From Paludisphaera soli (lineage in GTDB: Bacteria; Planctomycetota; Planctomycetia; Isosphaerales; Isosphaeraceae): a stretch of 64,000 bases of DNA. The notes beneath the pieces are model-generated. The model was given only the letters and a program-made list of their open reading frames with translations, was not told where the DNA came from and searched no databases. The stretch lies in NCBI RefSeq assembly GCF_011064595.1, contig NZ_JAALJI010000014.1, positions 1 to 64,000 of the forward strand, written 5' to 3'. The position numbers and the translations under genes were made by a program. Of this stretch, positions 36,946 to 45,801 are shown in pieces (position 1 is the first letter of the stretch; each line of letters begins with the position of its first letter).

Positions 36946-39900
36946 ATGTTCCCTCTCCGCCGCACGACCGCCTGCATCGCGCTCGCGATCGGCCTGCTCG
37001 CATCCGCCCAGGCCGAGGAAGGCCGCCGCCCGACCGACGCCGCCGGACGGCCGCTGAACCTCGACTTCGAGACCGGCGACCTCCGCGACTGGACCGCCCA
37101 GGGCGAGGCCTTCCAGGGCCAGCCGCTCGAGGGCGACGCGATTGCGGCGCGACGGTCGGACATGAAGAGCGGCCACGCCGGCCGATTCTGGGTCGGCTCG
37201 TACGAGCGCGGCGGCGACCGGCCTCGCGGCACCTTGACCTCGGTCCCCTTCCGCCTGGACCGGCCGTTCGCACGCTTCCTGATCGGAGCGGGGCCTCGGG
37301 AGTCGACCCGACTGGAGATCGTCCGGGCCGACGACCAGACAGTGATCCACCGCGCGGCCGGGGACGGAGTGGAGGATCTCAAACCCGTCGTCGCCGACCT
37401 CTCGGCCCACGTCGGCAAGGATGTCTTCCTGCGGCTGGTGGACGACGACTCCGACGGCTGGGGCCACCTCAATTTCGACGACTTCACCCTCTGGGATGCG
37501 AAGCCCCCCGGCGAGGTCCGGACGAGCCTGCCGTCGGCGGACGCGTTCGTCCACGCGGGGCTCTCCCCGCAGGAGGCCGCCAAGGCCATGACGGTCGCGC
37601 CGGGCTTCCGCGTCGACCTGATCGCCGGCGAGCCCGACGTGGTCCAGCCGATCGCCTTCACGATCGACGATCGGGGCCGGCTCTGGGTGGTCGAGTCCTA
37701 CACGTATCCGATCCGCCTGCCCGAAGGGGAGGGCAAGGACCGGATCCTGATCTTCGAGGACACGAACGGCGACGGCTCGTTCGACTCCCGCAAGGTCTTC
37801 TGCGAGAAGCTCAACCTCGCCAGCGGAATCGAGGTCGGCTTCGGCGGCGTCTGGGTCGGCGCGGCCCCGCACTTCCTGTTCATCCCCGACAAGGACGGCG
37901 ACGACGCCCCCGACGGCGAGCCCGTCGTGCTGCTCGACGGCTGGGGCTACCAGGACACCCACGAGACGCTGAACTCGTTCAACTGGGGCCCCGACGGCTG
38001 GCTCTACGGCTGCCACGGCGTCTTCACCCACTCCCGCGTCGGCAAGCCCGGCACGCCCGACGATCGGCGCGTCCCGATCAACGCCGGCATCTGGCGATAC
38101 CACCCGACGCGGCACGTCTTCGAGGTCTTCGCCCACGGCACGAGCAATCCCTGGGGCGTGGACTTCGACGCCGACGGACGGGCCTTCTTGACTTCGTGCG
38201 TCATCCCCCACCTCTATCAGGTGATCCAGGGGGCGCGCTACGAGCGGCAGGCGGGGGCCGATTTCAACCCGTACTCCTACGAACTCATCAAAACGATCGC
38301 CGACCACCGCCACTACCTCGGCGGCAACCCCCACGGCGCCAACGGCAGGTCAGACCTGGCCGGGGGCGGCCACGCGCACGCCGGCGCACTCATCTACCAG
38401 GGCGACGCCTGGCCCCGCGAGTACGTCGGCTCGATCTTCATGAACAACATCCACGGCGCGCGGCTGAACCGAGACTTGCTGTTTCCCGCCGGTTCGGGGT
38501 TCGTCGGCCGCCACGGGCCCGACTTTCTGATGGCCAACGACCGCTGGTCGCAGATCATCAGCCTGAAGTCCGGCCCGGACGGCCAGATGTACATGATCGA
38601 CTGGTACGACGAGAACCAGTGCCACCTGACCGACCCCACCGCCCACGACCGCACCAACGGCCGGATCTTCCGCGTGGCCCACGGCGCCCGCCCCGGCCCT
38701 TCGCGGGCCATCGACCCGGCGAAGGTCGGCAACGACGAGCTGCTGGCGATGCTCGCCCACCCCAACGACTGGCACGTCCGCCACGCCCGCCGTCTGCTGC
38801 AAGAGCGGGCCGGCGCGATGGACGAGACGGCGCGAGGCGGGCTGGCGGCGTCGCTCGCGGAGAAGGCCTTCGACGGGCCGGATCCCAAGACCCGGCTGAA
38901 CGCCCTGTGGGCTCTGCACGCCGTCGGCGGGCTCGACGAGGCCGCGACCCTGAAGGCTCTGGCTTCTCCCGAGCCCGCGTTCCGGGGCTGGGCCGTGCAG
39001 CTCGTCACGGAGTCGGACGTCCCGTCCGCCAGGGTGCTCGACGCCTTCGCACGGATGTCGCGCCGGGACGGCTCGCCGGTGCTCCGCCTCTACCTCGCCG
39101 CCGCGCTCCAGCGATTGCCGATCCCCGCGCGTCGGCCGATCCTGGAGGGGCTCGTCGGCCACGTCGAGGACGTCGACGACCACAACCTCCCGCTGATGGT
39201 CTGGTACGGCATGGAGCCCGCCGCGGCCGAAGGACCGGAGGCGGCTCTGGACCTGGCGCTCCAGGCGAAGCTGCCGGGCATCCTCCGCTACACGGTGCGC
39301 CGGGTGGCGGCGATCGGCACGCCCGAGGCGTTCGACCTGATCGTCGCCGCGCTCGACCGGGCCGCGACCGACCGCGCCCGGCTGGCGATCCTCCAGGCCG
39401 TCAACCAGTCGCTCCAGGGCCGCCGCACGGTGGAGATGCCCGCCGCCTGGCCGGACGCCTACCGCAAGCTCGCGGAGAGCGAGGACGCAGACCTCCGTTC
39501 GCAGGCCACGACCCTGGCCGTGACCTTCGGCGACCCGTCGGCGCTCGCCTCGTTCCGAACCCTGCTCGCGAACTCAGACCAGCCGCTCCCAGCGCGTCGG
39601 GACGCCCTGACCGCCCTGCTCAAGGCGCGCGACCCGGGCCTGGCCCCGGTGCTGCGGGCCCTCCTCTCCGAGACGAGCCTCCGCGCCGAGGCGATCCGCG
39701 GGCTGGCGGCCTACGACGACCCCGAGAGCGCCCCGGTCGTCCTGGGCCTCTACGCTTCGCTCACCCCGCAGGAGCGTCGCGACGCCCTCAACACGCTGGC
39801 GGCGCGGGTCGCCTCGTCCAGGGCGCTCATGGCGGCGGTCGCCGAGGGTCGGGTGGCGGCGAACGACCTGGCGGCGGACCTCGTTCGGCAGCTCCGCAAC

Positions 39901-41007
39901 CACAAGGACGCCGAGGTCGACGCCCTCATCGCGAAGTCGTGGGGCGCCGCGCGGGAGACCACGGCCGACAAATCGAAGCTCATCGAGAAGTACCGCAAGC
40001 TCTTCAGCGCCGGCTACACCCGCAGGCCCGACGTCGAGCTGGGCCGCGCCGTGTTCGCCCGCACCTGCCAGCAGTGCCACGTGCTCTTCGGCGTGGGCGG
40101 GGCGATCGGCCCGGACCTGACGGGGTCGAACCGCGCGGACCTGGACTACCTGCTGGCCAACGTGCTCGACCCCTCGGCCTTGATCGGCAAGGACTACCTC
40201 GCGCACGTGGTCGCCACGTCGGACGGCCGCGTCCTGACCGGCCTGATCAAGTCGGAAGACAAGGACTCCTTGACCTTGCAGACCGCCAACGAGCTGCTCG
40301 TCGTCCCGATCGGCGACGTCGAGGAGCGGCGGCCCAGCGAGCTTTCGATGATGCCCGACGACCTCTGGACGCCGTTGTCCGACTTCGAGGTCCGCTCGCT
40401 GGCCGCCTACCTGGCGAGCCCCGCCCAGACGCCGATGCTGGCGACGCCCGAGAACCTCTCGGGCTTCTTCAACGGCAAGGACCTGACCGGCTGGGTCGGC
40501 GACCCGGCCCTCTGGTCGGTCGAGGACGGCGAGATCGTCGGCAAGACCACGGGCCTGGCGCACAACGCGTTCCTCCGCAGCGAGATGAGCGCCCGCGACT
40601 TCAAGCTGACCTTCCAGGTCAAGCTCGTCCGCAACGAGGGGAACAGCGGCGTCCAGTTCCGCAGCGAGCCGCTGGCCGACGGCGAGATGAAGGGCCCCCA
40701 GGCCGACGTTGGCGCCGACTGGTGGGGCAAGCTCTACGAGGAGAACGGCCGCGGCCTCCTCTGGCCGAAATCCGCCGAGGACGCGGTCAAGCCGGGCGAC
40801 TGGAACACTTATGAAATCGTCGCAGTCGGCGGCTCGATCCGGACCCGGATCAACGGAAAGGCGGCCGTCGTCCTCGACGATCCCCAGATCGCACGCCGCG
40901 GCGTCTTCGGCCTCCAGCTCCACTCCGGAGGCGCGACCGAGGTCCGCTTCAAGGACCTGAAGCTCGAACTGAACCCAACTCTCGAACCCGCGACGGCGAC
41001 CCCATGA
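36946..41007 (+). CDS. PVC-type membrane-bound dehydrogenase with HEAT repeats, c-heme and DUF1080 domain
   Basis: 1353 residues from ATG 36946 with a signal peptide (ACIALAIGLLASAQAEE). Order of parts: a lectin-like N-terminal domain (~30-180, LDFETGDLRDWTAQGE); the membrane-bound dehydrogenase beta-propeller (~190-590, FRVDLIAGEPDVVQPIAFTI, then WVVESYTYPIRLP, FTHSRVGKPGTPDDRR); HEAT-type helices (~620-1000); a c-type heme site C-Q-Q-C-H (CQQCHVLFGVGGAIGPDLTG); and a C-terminal DUF1080 / 3-keto-disaccharide hydrolase-like domain (LSGFFNGKDLTGWVGDP). An extracytoplasmic sugar or alcohol oxidation role with electron transfer through the heme is inferred. The last codons overlap the next gene (ATGA). 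Confidence 0.94.
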   Translation: MFPLRRTTACIALAIGLLASAQAEEGRRPTDAAGRPLNLDFETGDLRDWTAQGEAFQGQPLEGDAIAARRSDMKSGHAGRFWVGSYERGGDRPRGTLTSVPFRLDRPFARFLIGAGPRESTRLEIVRADDQTVIHRAAGDGVEDLKPVVADLSAHVGKDVFLRLVDDDSDGWGHLNFDDFTLWDAKPPGEVRTSLPSADAFVHAGLSPQEAAKAMTVAPGFRVDLIAGEPDVVQPIAFTIDDRGRLWVVESYTYPIRLPEGEGKDRILIFEDTNGDGSFDSRKVFCEKLNLASGIEVGFGGVWVGAAPHFLFIPDKDGDDAPDGEPVVLLDGWGYQDTHETLNSFNWGPDGWLYGCHGVFTHSRVGKPGTPDDRRVPINAGIWRYHPTRHVFEVFAHGTSNPWGVDFDADGRAFLTSCVIPHLYQVIQGARYERQAGADFNPYSYELIKTIADHRHYLGGNPHGANGRSDLAGGGHAHAGALIYQGDAWPREYVGSIFMNNIHGARLNRDLLFPAGSGFVGRHGPDFLMANDRWSQIISLKSGPDGQMYMIDWYDENQCHLTDPTAHDRTNGRIFRVAHGARPGPSRAIDPAKVGNDELLAMLAHPNDWHVRHARRLLQERAGAMDETARGGLAASLAEKAFDGPDPKTRLNALWALHAVGGLDEAATLKALASPEPAFRGWAVQLVTESDVPSARVLDAFARMSRRDGSPVLRLYLAAALQRLPIPARRPILEGLVGHVEDVDDHNLPLMVWYGMEPAAAEGPEAALDLALQAKLPGILRYTVRRVAAIGTPEAFDLIVAALDRAATDRARLAILQAVNQSLQGRRTVEMPAAWPDAYRKLAESEDADLRSQATTLAVTFGDPSALASFRTLLANSDQPLPARRDALTALLKARDPGLAPVLRALLSETSLRAEAIRGLAAYDDPESAPVVLGLYASLTPQERRDALNTLAARVASSRALMAAVAEGRVAANDLAADLVRQLRNHKDAEVDALIAKSWGAARETTADKSKLIEKYRKLFSAGYTRRPDVELGRAVFARTCQQCHVLFGVGGAIGPDLTGSNRADLDYLLANVLDPSALIGKDYLAHVVATSDGRVLTGLIKSEDKDSLTLQTANELLVVPIGDVEERRPSELSMMPDDLWTPLSDFEVRSLAAYLASPAQTPMLATPENLSGFFNGKDLTGWVGDPALWSVEDGEIVGKTTGLAHNAFLRSEMSARDFKLTFQVKLVRNEGNSGVQFRSEPLADGEMKGPQADVGADWWGKLYEENGRGLLWPKSAEDAVKPGDWNTYEIVAVGGSIRTRINGKAAVVLDDPQIARRGVFGLQLHSGGATEVRFKDLKLELNPTLEPATATP

Positions 41008-41390
41008 CGCACACCGAATATGCTCCCGGCGTCTGCAACATCGGCGGGGCCGAGGTCCGCCTGCGAAGGCTCCTCGGCTGGGCCGGGCTGGTCGGGGCCG
41101 TCGCGCTCTGGGGCTGCTTCATCTGGGCCAAGGTCCCGCCCGCCACCCGGCTGTGGGTGGGCGGCCCGGCCCTGATGTCGGCCCTGGGATTCCTGCAGGC
41201 CCGCCGGGGCTTCTGCGTGAACTACGGCTTCGGCGGCGTCTCCAGCTTCGGCCCCCGGGCCGGCTCGACCGAGACCGTCGAGGACGCCGAGGCCCGCGCG
41301 CTGGACCGCCGGACCTCGTGGCGGATCGTCGGGGCCTCGGTCGCGATCGCCGCCGCCGTCGCCGTCGCGGCCTACCTTATCCCGGCCTGA
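41004..41390 (+). CDS. Small membrane protein of unknown function
   Basis: 128 residues, beginning in an ATGA overlap with the dehydrogenase. Two to three membrane segments: LLGWAGLVGAVALWGCFIWA, then PALMSALGFLQARRGFCV and IVGASVAIAAAVAVAAYLIP. It has two cysteines near the N-terminus and in the second segment (VCNIGG, GFCVNYGFGG) and the sequence NYGFGGVSSFG. No family recognised. Because it is coupled to a heme-containing exported dehydrogenase, an accessory or maturation role for that protein is possible but unproven. Confidence 0.75.
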   Translation: MTHTEYAPGVCNIGGAEVRLRRLLGWAGLVGAVALWGCFIWAKVPPATRLWVGGPALMSALGFLQARRGFCVNYGFGGVSSFGPRAGSTETVEDAEARALDRRTSWRIVGASVAIAAAVAVAAYLIPA

Positions 41391-41393
41391 GCG

Positions 41394-42293
41394 ATGAATC
41401 GCTTCCGGACACTGTTCGAAGCCGAGACCCCCATCATCCTCGACGGCGGCTGGGCGACCGAACTCCAGAAGCGTGGGCTCGCACTGGGCGAATCCCCCGA
41501 CGCCTGGAACCTCTCGCGGCCCGACGACGTGCTGGCCGTCGCCCGTTCCTACATCGAGGCCGGTGCCCGCGCCATCCTCACGAACACCTTCCAGGCGAGC
41601 CCGACGGCGCTCGCCCGGCTCGGCCTGTCGGCCGAGGCGCGTCGGATCAACCGGGAGGGCGCGCGGCTGTCCCGCCTGGCCGCCGAGGGGACCTCCGTCC
41701 GCGTGCTCGGCTCGATCGGCCCTTCCGGCGCGCGAGGGGACGGCGCGGCCGCCGCCTTCGCGCTCCAGTCCGAGGCCCTGGCCGAGGGCGGGGCGGACGC
41801 CCTGGTACTCGAAACGTTCCTCGGGATCGAAGAGGCCCGCCTCGCCGTCAACACGGCCCGGACCGTGGGGCTGCCGGTGGTCGCCTCGTTCTTTTTCAAC
41901 ACGTCGACCGGCGATCCGACGACGCCCGACGGCTCGCGCCCCGAGGAGGTCGCCCGGGCGATGGCCGACGCGGGCGCCGACGCCGTGGGCGCCAACTGCG
42001 GCGCGGGGATCGCCGAGTTCATCGCCCTCGCGCGACGCCTCCACGCCGCGTGCGATCTCCCCGTCTGGATCAAGCCCAACGCCGGCCATCCCGCCGTCGA
42101 GGACGGCCGGGCGGTCTACGCGATGAGCCCGGAGGCTTTCGCCGCGCACCTGGGCCCGCTCGTGGAGGCCGGCGCGACGTTCGTCGGCGGCTGCTGCGGG
42201 ACCACGCCCGAGTTCATCAAGGCGCTGCGAGACGAGGCGAGCGGGCTCGATCACGATCAGCGGGCTTCCGGGCGCGATCTGTCCCAGAGGTAG
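41394..42293 (+). CDS. Homocysteine S-methyltransferase family protein
   Basis: 299 residues. A beta/alpha barrel begins with PIILDGGWATELQKRG and TNTFQASP; the three zinc-binding cysteines are placed as in MetH N-terminal modules and MmuM/BHMT: GANCG near residue 200 and the pair GGCCGTTP near residue 265. It transfers a methyl group from a donor (S-methylmethionine, betaine or another) to homocysteine; donor unknown. It follows the small membrane protein gene after 3 bp and converges on the kinase gene, with which it overlaps by 37 bp at the ends. A separate cobalamin-dependent MetH is encoded at the right edge of the window. Confidence 0.9.
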   Translation: MNRFRTLFEAETPIILDGGWATELQKRGLALGESPDAWNLSRPDDVLAVARSYIEAGARAILTNTFQASPTALARLGLSAEARRINREGARLSRLAAEGTSVRVLGSIGPSGARGDGAAAAFALQSEALAEGGADALVLETFLGIEEARLAVNTARTVGLPVVASFFFNTSTGDPTTPDGSRPEEVARAMADAGADAVGANCGAGIAEFIALARRLHAACDLPVWIKPNAGHPAVEDGRAVYAMSPEAFAAHLGPLVEAGATFVGGCCGTTPEFIKALRDEASGLDHDQRASGRDLSQR

Positions 42294-45200
42294 ACGACCC
42301 CGTCGTCGCCGGCGGAGGCGAGGAATCGGCCGCCGGCGTCGAAAGCGACCGCGCGGACGCGGCCGCCGTGGGCCAGGAGCGTCTCCTCCTCGTCGCCAGT
42401 CCCGCCGTCCCAGACCCGGACCGAGCGATCGCCGCCGGCCGTTGCCACGCTCCGCCCGTCCTCGCTGAGCGCCACGCCCCAGATCCGGCTGACGTGGCCG
42501 CGGAGCACCGTGCAGGTCCCCTCGCGCAGGTCCCAAACCCGCCCGGTCCAGTCGTGGCTGACCGAGGCCAGGCGGCGGCCGTCGCGGCTGAACGCGACGC
42601 CGTTGATCTGGCGTTCGTGGCCCAGCAGGCGTCGGGAAGGCGACCAACCTTGGGGCCTCCTCGTCCAGAGCGTGATGCCGTCTTCCTCGTCGGGCCCCGC
42701 CGAGGCCAGGCTGACGCCGTCCGGGCTGAACGCGAGGCAATACACCTCGTCGTCGATTGCGGTGGACTCGTGTCGATTCGATCCGTCGACCGACCAGAAA
42801 TGGATCCGCCGATCGACGCCCCCGGTGGCGAGGGTGCGGCCGTCGGGGCTGAACGCCAGCGTGATGCAACGGCCCTCGTGGCTCCCCATCAGGCGGCCGG
42901 CCGGCTCCGCGTCCGGGTCCGACAGGTCCCAGACGCGGACCTCGCCGTCGCGGCAGACCGAGGCCAGCCGCCGCGAGTCGGGGCTGTAGGCCAGGGCGGC
43001 GACCTTCTTGACGTGGCCGCGAAGCGTCCGCTTGAGCGTCCCGCTCGGCTCGTCCCACAGCCGGACCGCGCCGTCGGCCCCGGCGGTGGCGATCTCGAGG
43101 CCGTCGCCCCGGACGGCCAGGCCGGCCACGGAGCCGAGCCTGGCGTCGAGCCCGCGAGGGCGGGCGGAGGCCGTCTCGACCCACGGCCGGGCGTCCCAGA
43201 GCATCACCGAACGGTCGCCTCCGCCCGAGGCCAGCGTCAGGCCGTCGTCGCTGAACGCCAGGGCCTCCACGGCGTCCTTGTGGCCCCGACGCGAGAGGAC
43301 CTTCTCCAACGAGGCGACGTCCCAGAACGTCACCGTGCCGTCCGAATCGGCCGAGGCCAACCGCTTCTCGTCGGGGCTGAATACGACCGAGTTCACCGCG
43401 TCGAAGTGCCCTTTCAGCTCGCGCGGGCGGTTCGGCGCGTCGGCGTCCCAGACCGTCACCGCGCCGTCGGCCCCGCCCACGGCCGTGAATCGGCCGCTGG
43501 GAGAGACAGCCACCGCCAGCGACGCCTCCTCCGGCCGGCCCGAGCGGGGCGATGCCGTCGACCGACCCGAATCCAGGTCCCACGTGCGCGGCGGCTGGTC
43601 CTCCCCCACGCTCACGAGGCGATCGCCCGACGGATCGAACGCCAGGCCCAGGATCGCCGGTCCTCCCAGGGCCAGGGTGAGGATGGGCTGGTCGGGGCCG
43701 CCGGTCGAGTCCCACACAAGGAGCCGCCCGTCGTCCCCGCCGGTCGCCAGCCGCCGGCCGTCGCGCGAGACCGCCAGCGCGTCCACGCCCCCCTGATGGC
43801 CCCGCAGTTCGCGAGGCGTCCCCCACTCGTCGCTCGATCGAGTCCAGAGCCGCACGCAGCCGTCGCTGCAGGTCGCCGCGATCCGCTCGGCCCCTTCGGC
43901 CGTGCGGCACCAGGCCAGGTCGTACACGGTCGCCGTCGGGGGGAGCCCCGCCAGTTCGCCGACCTTACGGCCCTTCGCCACGTCCCAGATCCAGGGCGCG
44001 CCTCGACGGCCGCCGGCCGCGAGCAGGCCCCCGCCGGGACGGAAGGCCAGGCCGTAGATCGTCCCCGGATAGCCCCCCAGCACCGGCGGCTTGCGATGCC
44101 GAAGCCGGTCCAGGTACCGCCACTCCCAGTCGCGGAAGGCGATGGGGCATTCCTGCAGGCGGTCCCTCGCGTCGAAGACCCGGCCGGCGTCGAGCGCTCC
44201 CGAGGCCAGCGCCAGCCGGTTCAGATAGGCCTGGTATTCCAGCCTAGCGAGCGCCTCCCGGGCCCTCCTCAGCTGAATCGTCGTCGAGACCAGGCCCAGG
44301 ATCACCGAGGCGACGACCGCCAGCATGAGCGCCGCGATCGACGGCCGCGCCCGCACCCAGTCGACGGCCGTCTCCAGGAAGGTCGGCCGCTGGGTCTCGA
44401 TCGGCACGCCCTTGACGAACCGGGCGAGTTCGTCGGCCAGCTCCTCGGCCGACTTGAAACGCCTAGCCGGGTCCTTGTCGAGGCAGCGGACGCAGATGCG
44501 ATCCAACGCGTCGGGCACGTCCGGATTCAACCGCTGCGGGGGCGTGAGCGGGTCGTTGAGGACGCGAAGGACCACAGACATGGAGTCGTCGCCGGTGAAC
44601 GGCGGCCGGCCGGTTAGCATCTCGTAGAGCGTCGCGCCCAAACTGTAGACGTCGCTGCGCGGGCCCACGCGGGAGGCGTCGCGGACCTGCTCGGGCGAGA
44701 TGTACTGCGGCGTCCCCATCAAGACGTCCTTGGACGTCAGCGTCCGCGACATCGACTGCTCGAACATCTTCGCCAGGCCGAAGTCCGTCAGGTACGGTTT
44801 GCCCTCCGAGTCGATGATGATGTTGCTCGGCTTGATGTCGCGGTGGACCACCCCCTTTGCGTGCGCATGGCCCGCGGCGCGGACGATCGGCTCCAGCAGG
44901 GAGGCGGCCTCGACGGGCGCCATGCGTCCCGACTTCAGGCGGGCCGACAGGCTCACGCCTTCGATCAGCATCATCACGTAATAGGGGAAGCCCTCGTGCA
45001 GGCCGGCGTTGAGGACCGGGACGACGTGCTCGTCGCGGATCATCGCGGCGGCCCGCATCTCGACGTAGAACCGATCGACCAGCCGGCTGGAATCGCTGTC
45101 GCGGGCCTCGGCGTCCCAGATCGAGCGCCGGATCAGCTTGAGGGCGACGAGTTGGCCGAGGGCCGTCAGGCGATGACGGGCCCGGTAGACCTCGCCCATG

Positions 45201-45607
45201 CCCCCCCAGCCGATGAGGTCGATGATCTCGTAGCCGTCGACGAACGCCCCCGGAGACACGCAGCCCTTGTAACGAAACGTCCGATCGCCGACGGGCGACT
45301 CGGCCGAATCGGGGCTGACCGGGGGGAAGAACGTCGCAAACCCGAGCGACTCGGCGACGGCGTGGGAGTCGGCCGCGAAGTCGAGGATCGTCGAGGGAGG
45401 CGACTCGCCCGCCGGCGGAACGGGTCCCGGCGGAGCCTCGACCGGATCGACGAGCGTCGAGCCGAAGCCGTCGAAGACCCCGGCGAGGTCGCGATCCAGG
45501 TCGTCTCCCAGGGTCGCGTCGGGGTCGTCCCCTGGTTTTGGGATCGCGCGGTCCGGTTCCGTGGTCGGTTCGTCGCGATCGTCCGGGTCGACCGCCGAGC
45601 CAGCCAT
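42257..45607 (-). CDS. Serine/threonine protein kinase with 14 WD40 repeats
   Basis: 1116 residues from ATG 45607 (GGAG site 8 nt upstream). Residues 1-125 are acidic and disordered. The kinase domain (126-397) has the glycine loop GWGGMGEVY (133-141), Lys157, catalytic HRDIKPSN (Asp257), DFG at 275-277 and the activation segment GTPQYISPEQ. A single membrane segment at about 424-445 (SIAALMLAVVASVILGLV) separates it from 14 WD40 repeats, enough for two seven-bladed propellers outside the cytoplasm. Such kinases probably sense extracellular ligands. The last 37 bp overlap the end of the converging methyltransferase gene. A palindrome-bearing promoter lies upstream. Confidence 0.94.
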   Translation of the reverse strand: MAGSAVDPDDRDEPTTEPDRAIPKPGDDPDATLGDDLDRDLAGVFDGFGSTLVDPVEAPPGPVPPAGESPPSTILDFAADSHAVAESLGFATFFPPVSPDSAESPVGDRTFRYKGCVSPGAFVDGYEIIDLIGWGGMGEVYRARHRLTALGQLVALKLIRRSIWDAEARDSDSSRLVDRFYVEMRAAAMIRDEHVVPVLNAGLHEGFPYYVMMLIEGVSLSARLKSGRMAPVEAASLLEPIVRAAGHAHAKGVVHRDIKPSNIIIDSEGKPYLTDFGLAKMFEQSMSRTLTSKDVLMGTPQYISPEQVRDASRVGPRSDVYSLGATLYEMLTGRPPFTGDDSMSVVLRVLNDPLTPPQRLNPDVPDALDRICVRCLDKDPARRFKSAEELADELARFVKGVPIETQRPTFLETAVDWVRARPSIAALMLAVVASVILGLVSTTIQLRRAREALARLEYQAYLNRLALASGALDAGRVFDARDRLQECPIAFRDWEWRYLDRLRHRKPPVLGGYPGTIYGLAFRPGGGLLAAGGRRGAPWIWDVAKGRKVGELAGLPPTATVYDLAWCRTAEGAERIAATCSDGCVRLWTRSSDEWGTPRELRGHQGGVDALAVSRDGRRLATGGDDGRLLVWDSTGGPDQPILTLALGGPAILGLAFDPSGDRLVSVGEDQPPRTWDLDSGRSTASPRSGRPEEASLAVAVSPSGRFTAVGGADGAVTVWDADAPNRPRELKGHFDAVNSVVFSPDEKRLASADSDGTVTFWDVASLEKVLSRRGHKDAVEALAFSDDGLTLASGGGDRSVMLWDARPWVETASARPRGLDARLGSVAGLAVRGDGLEIATAGADGAVRLWDEPSGTLKRTLRGHVKKVAALAYSPDSRRLASVCRDGEVRVWDLSDPDAEPAGRLMGSHEGRCITLAFSPDGRTLATGGVDRRIHFWSVDGSNRHESTAIDDEVYCLAFSPDGVSLASAGPDEEDGITLWTRRPQGWSPSRRLLGHERQINGVAFSRDGRRLASVSHDWTGRVWDLREGTCTVLRGHVSRIWGVALSEDGRSVATAGGDRSVRVWDGGTGDEEETLLAHGGRVRAVAFDAGGRFLASAGDDGVVYLWDRSRPEAR

Positions 45608-45699
45608 GACGCTCTCCTGACGGCGTCGCGCGGCTCGGCGACGTCCCCCTCGACCGATGGCATCCCCGCCCCGCCCGGCCCGGATGACGCCCGGCCCTA

Positions 45700-45749
45700 C
45701 GACGAAGCTTCGTCGCAATCAGTCTAGGGGACGTGCAAGCTCCCGGCAA
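45700..45749 (-). promoter_or_regulatory. Promoter of the kinase gene with a perfect palindrome at the start site
   Basis: On the minus strand TTGCCG (45749-45744) and TAGACT (45726-45721) are separated by 17 bp. The predicted start (about 45714) falls inside the perfect 16-bp palindrome CGACGAAGCTTCGTCG at 45700-45715, which is well placed for a repressor. Confidence 0.45.
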
Positions 45750-45801
45750 AGGAAAAAGACCGATCACGACACGTCCGCGACATCGGAAGACGCCGCTTTC
45801 G

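Noticed and set aside
36783-36946. Plus-strand promoter for the PVC dehydrogenase with TTGCAT at 36831
   Set aside because: The TAGGAT at 36863 is 26 bp away, too far for a sigma70-type pair; only the -10 is retained as a possibility.
36783-40814. Long plus-strand frame overlapping the PVC dehydrogenase
   Set aside because: Shifted frame of a gene with clear domains and signal peptide; product is Arg/Pro rich with no motif.
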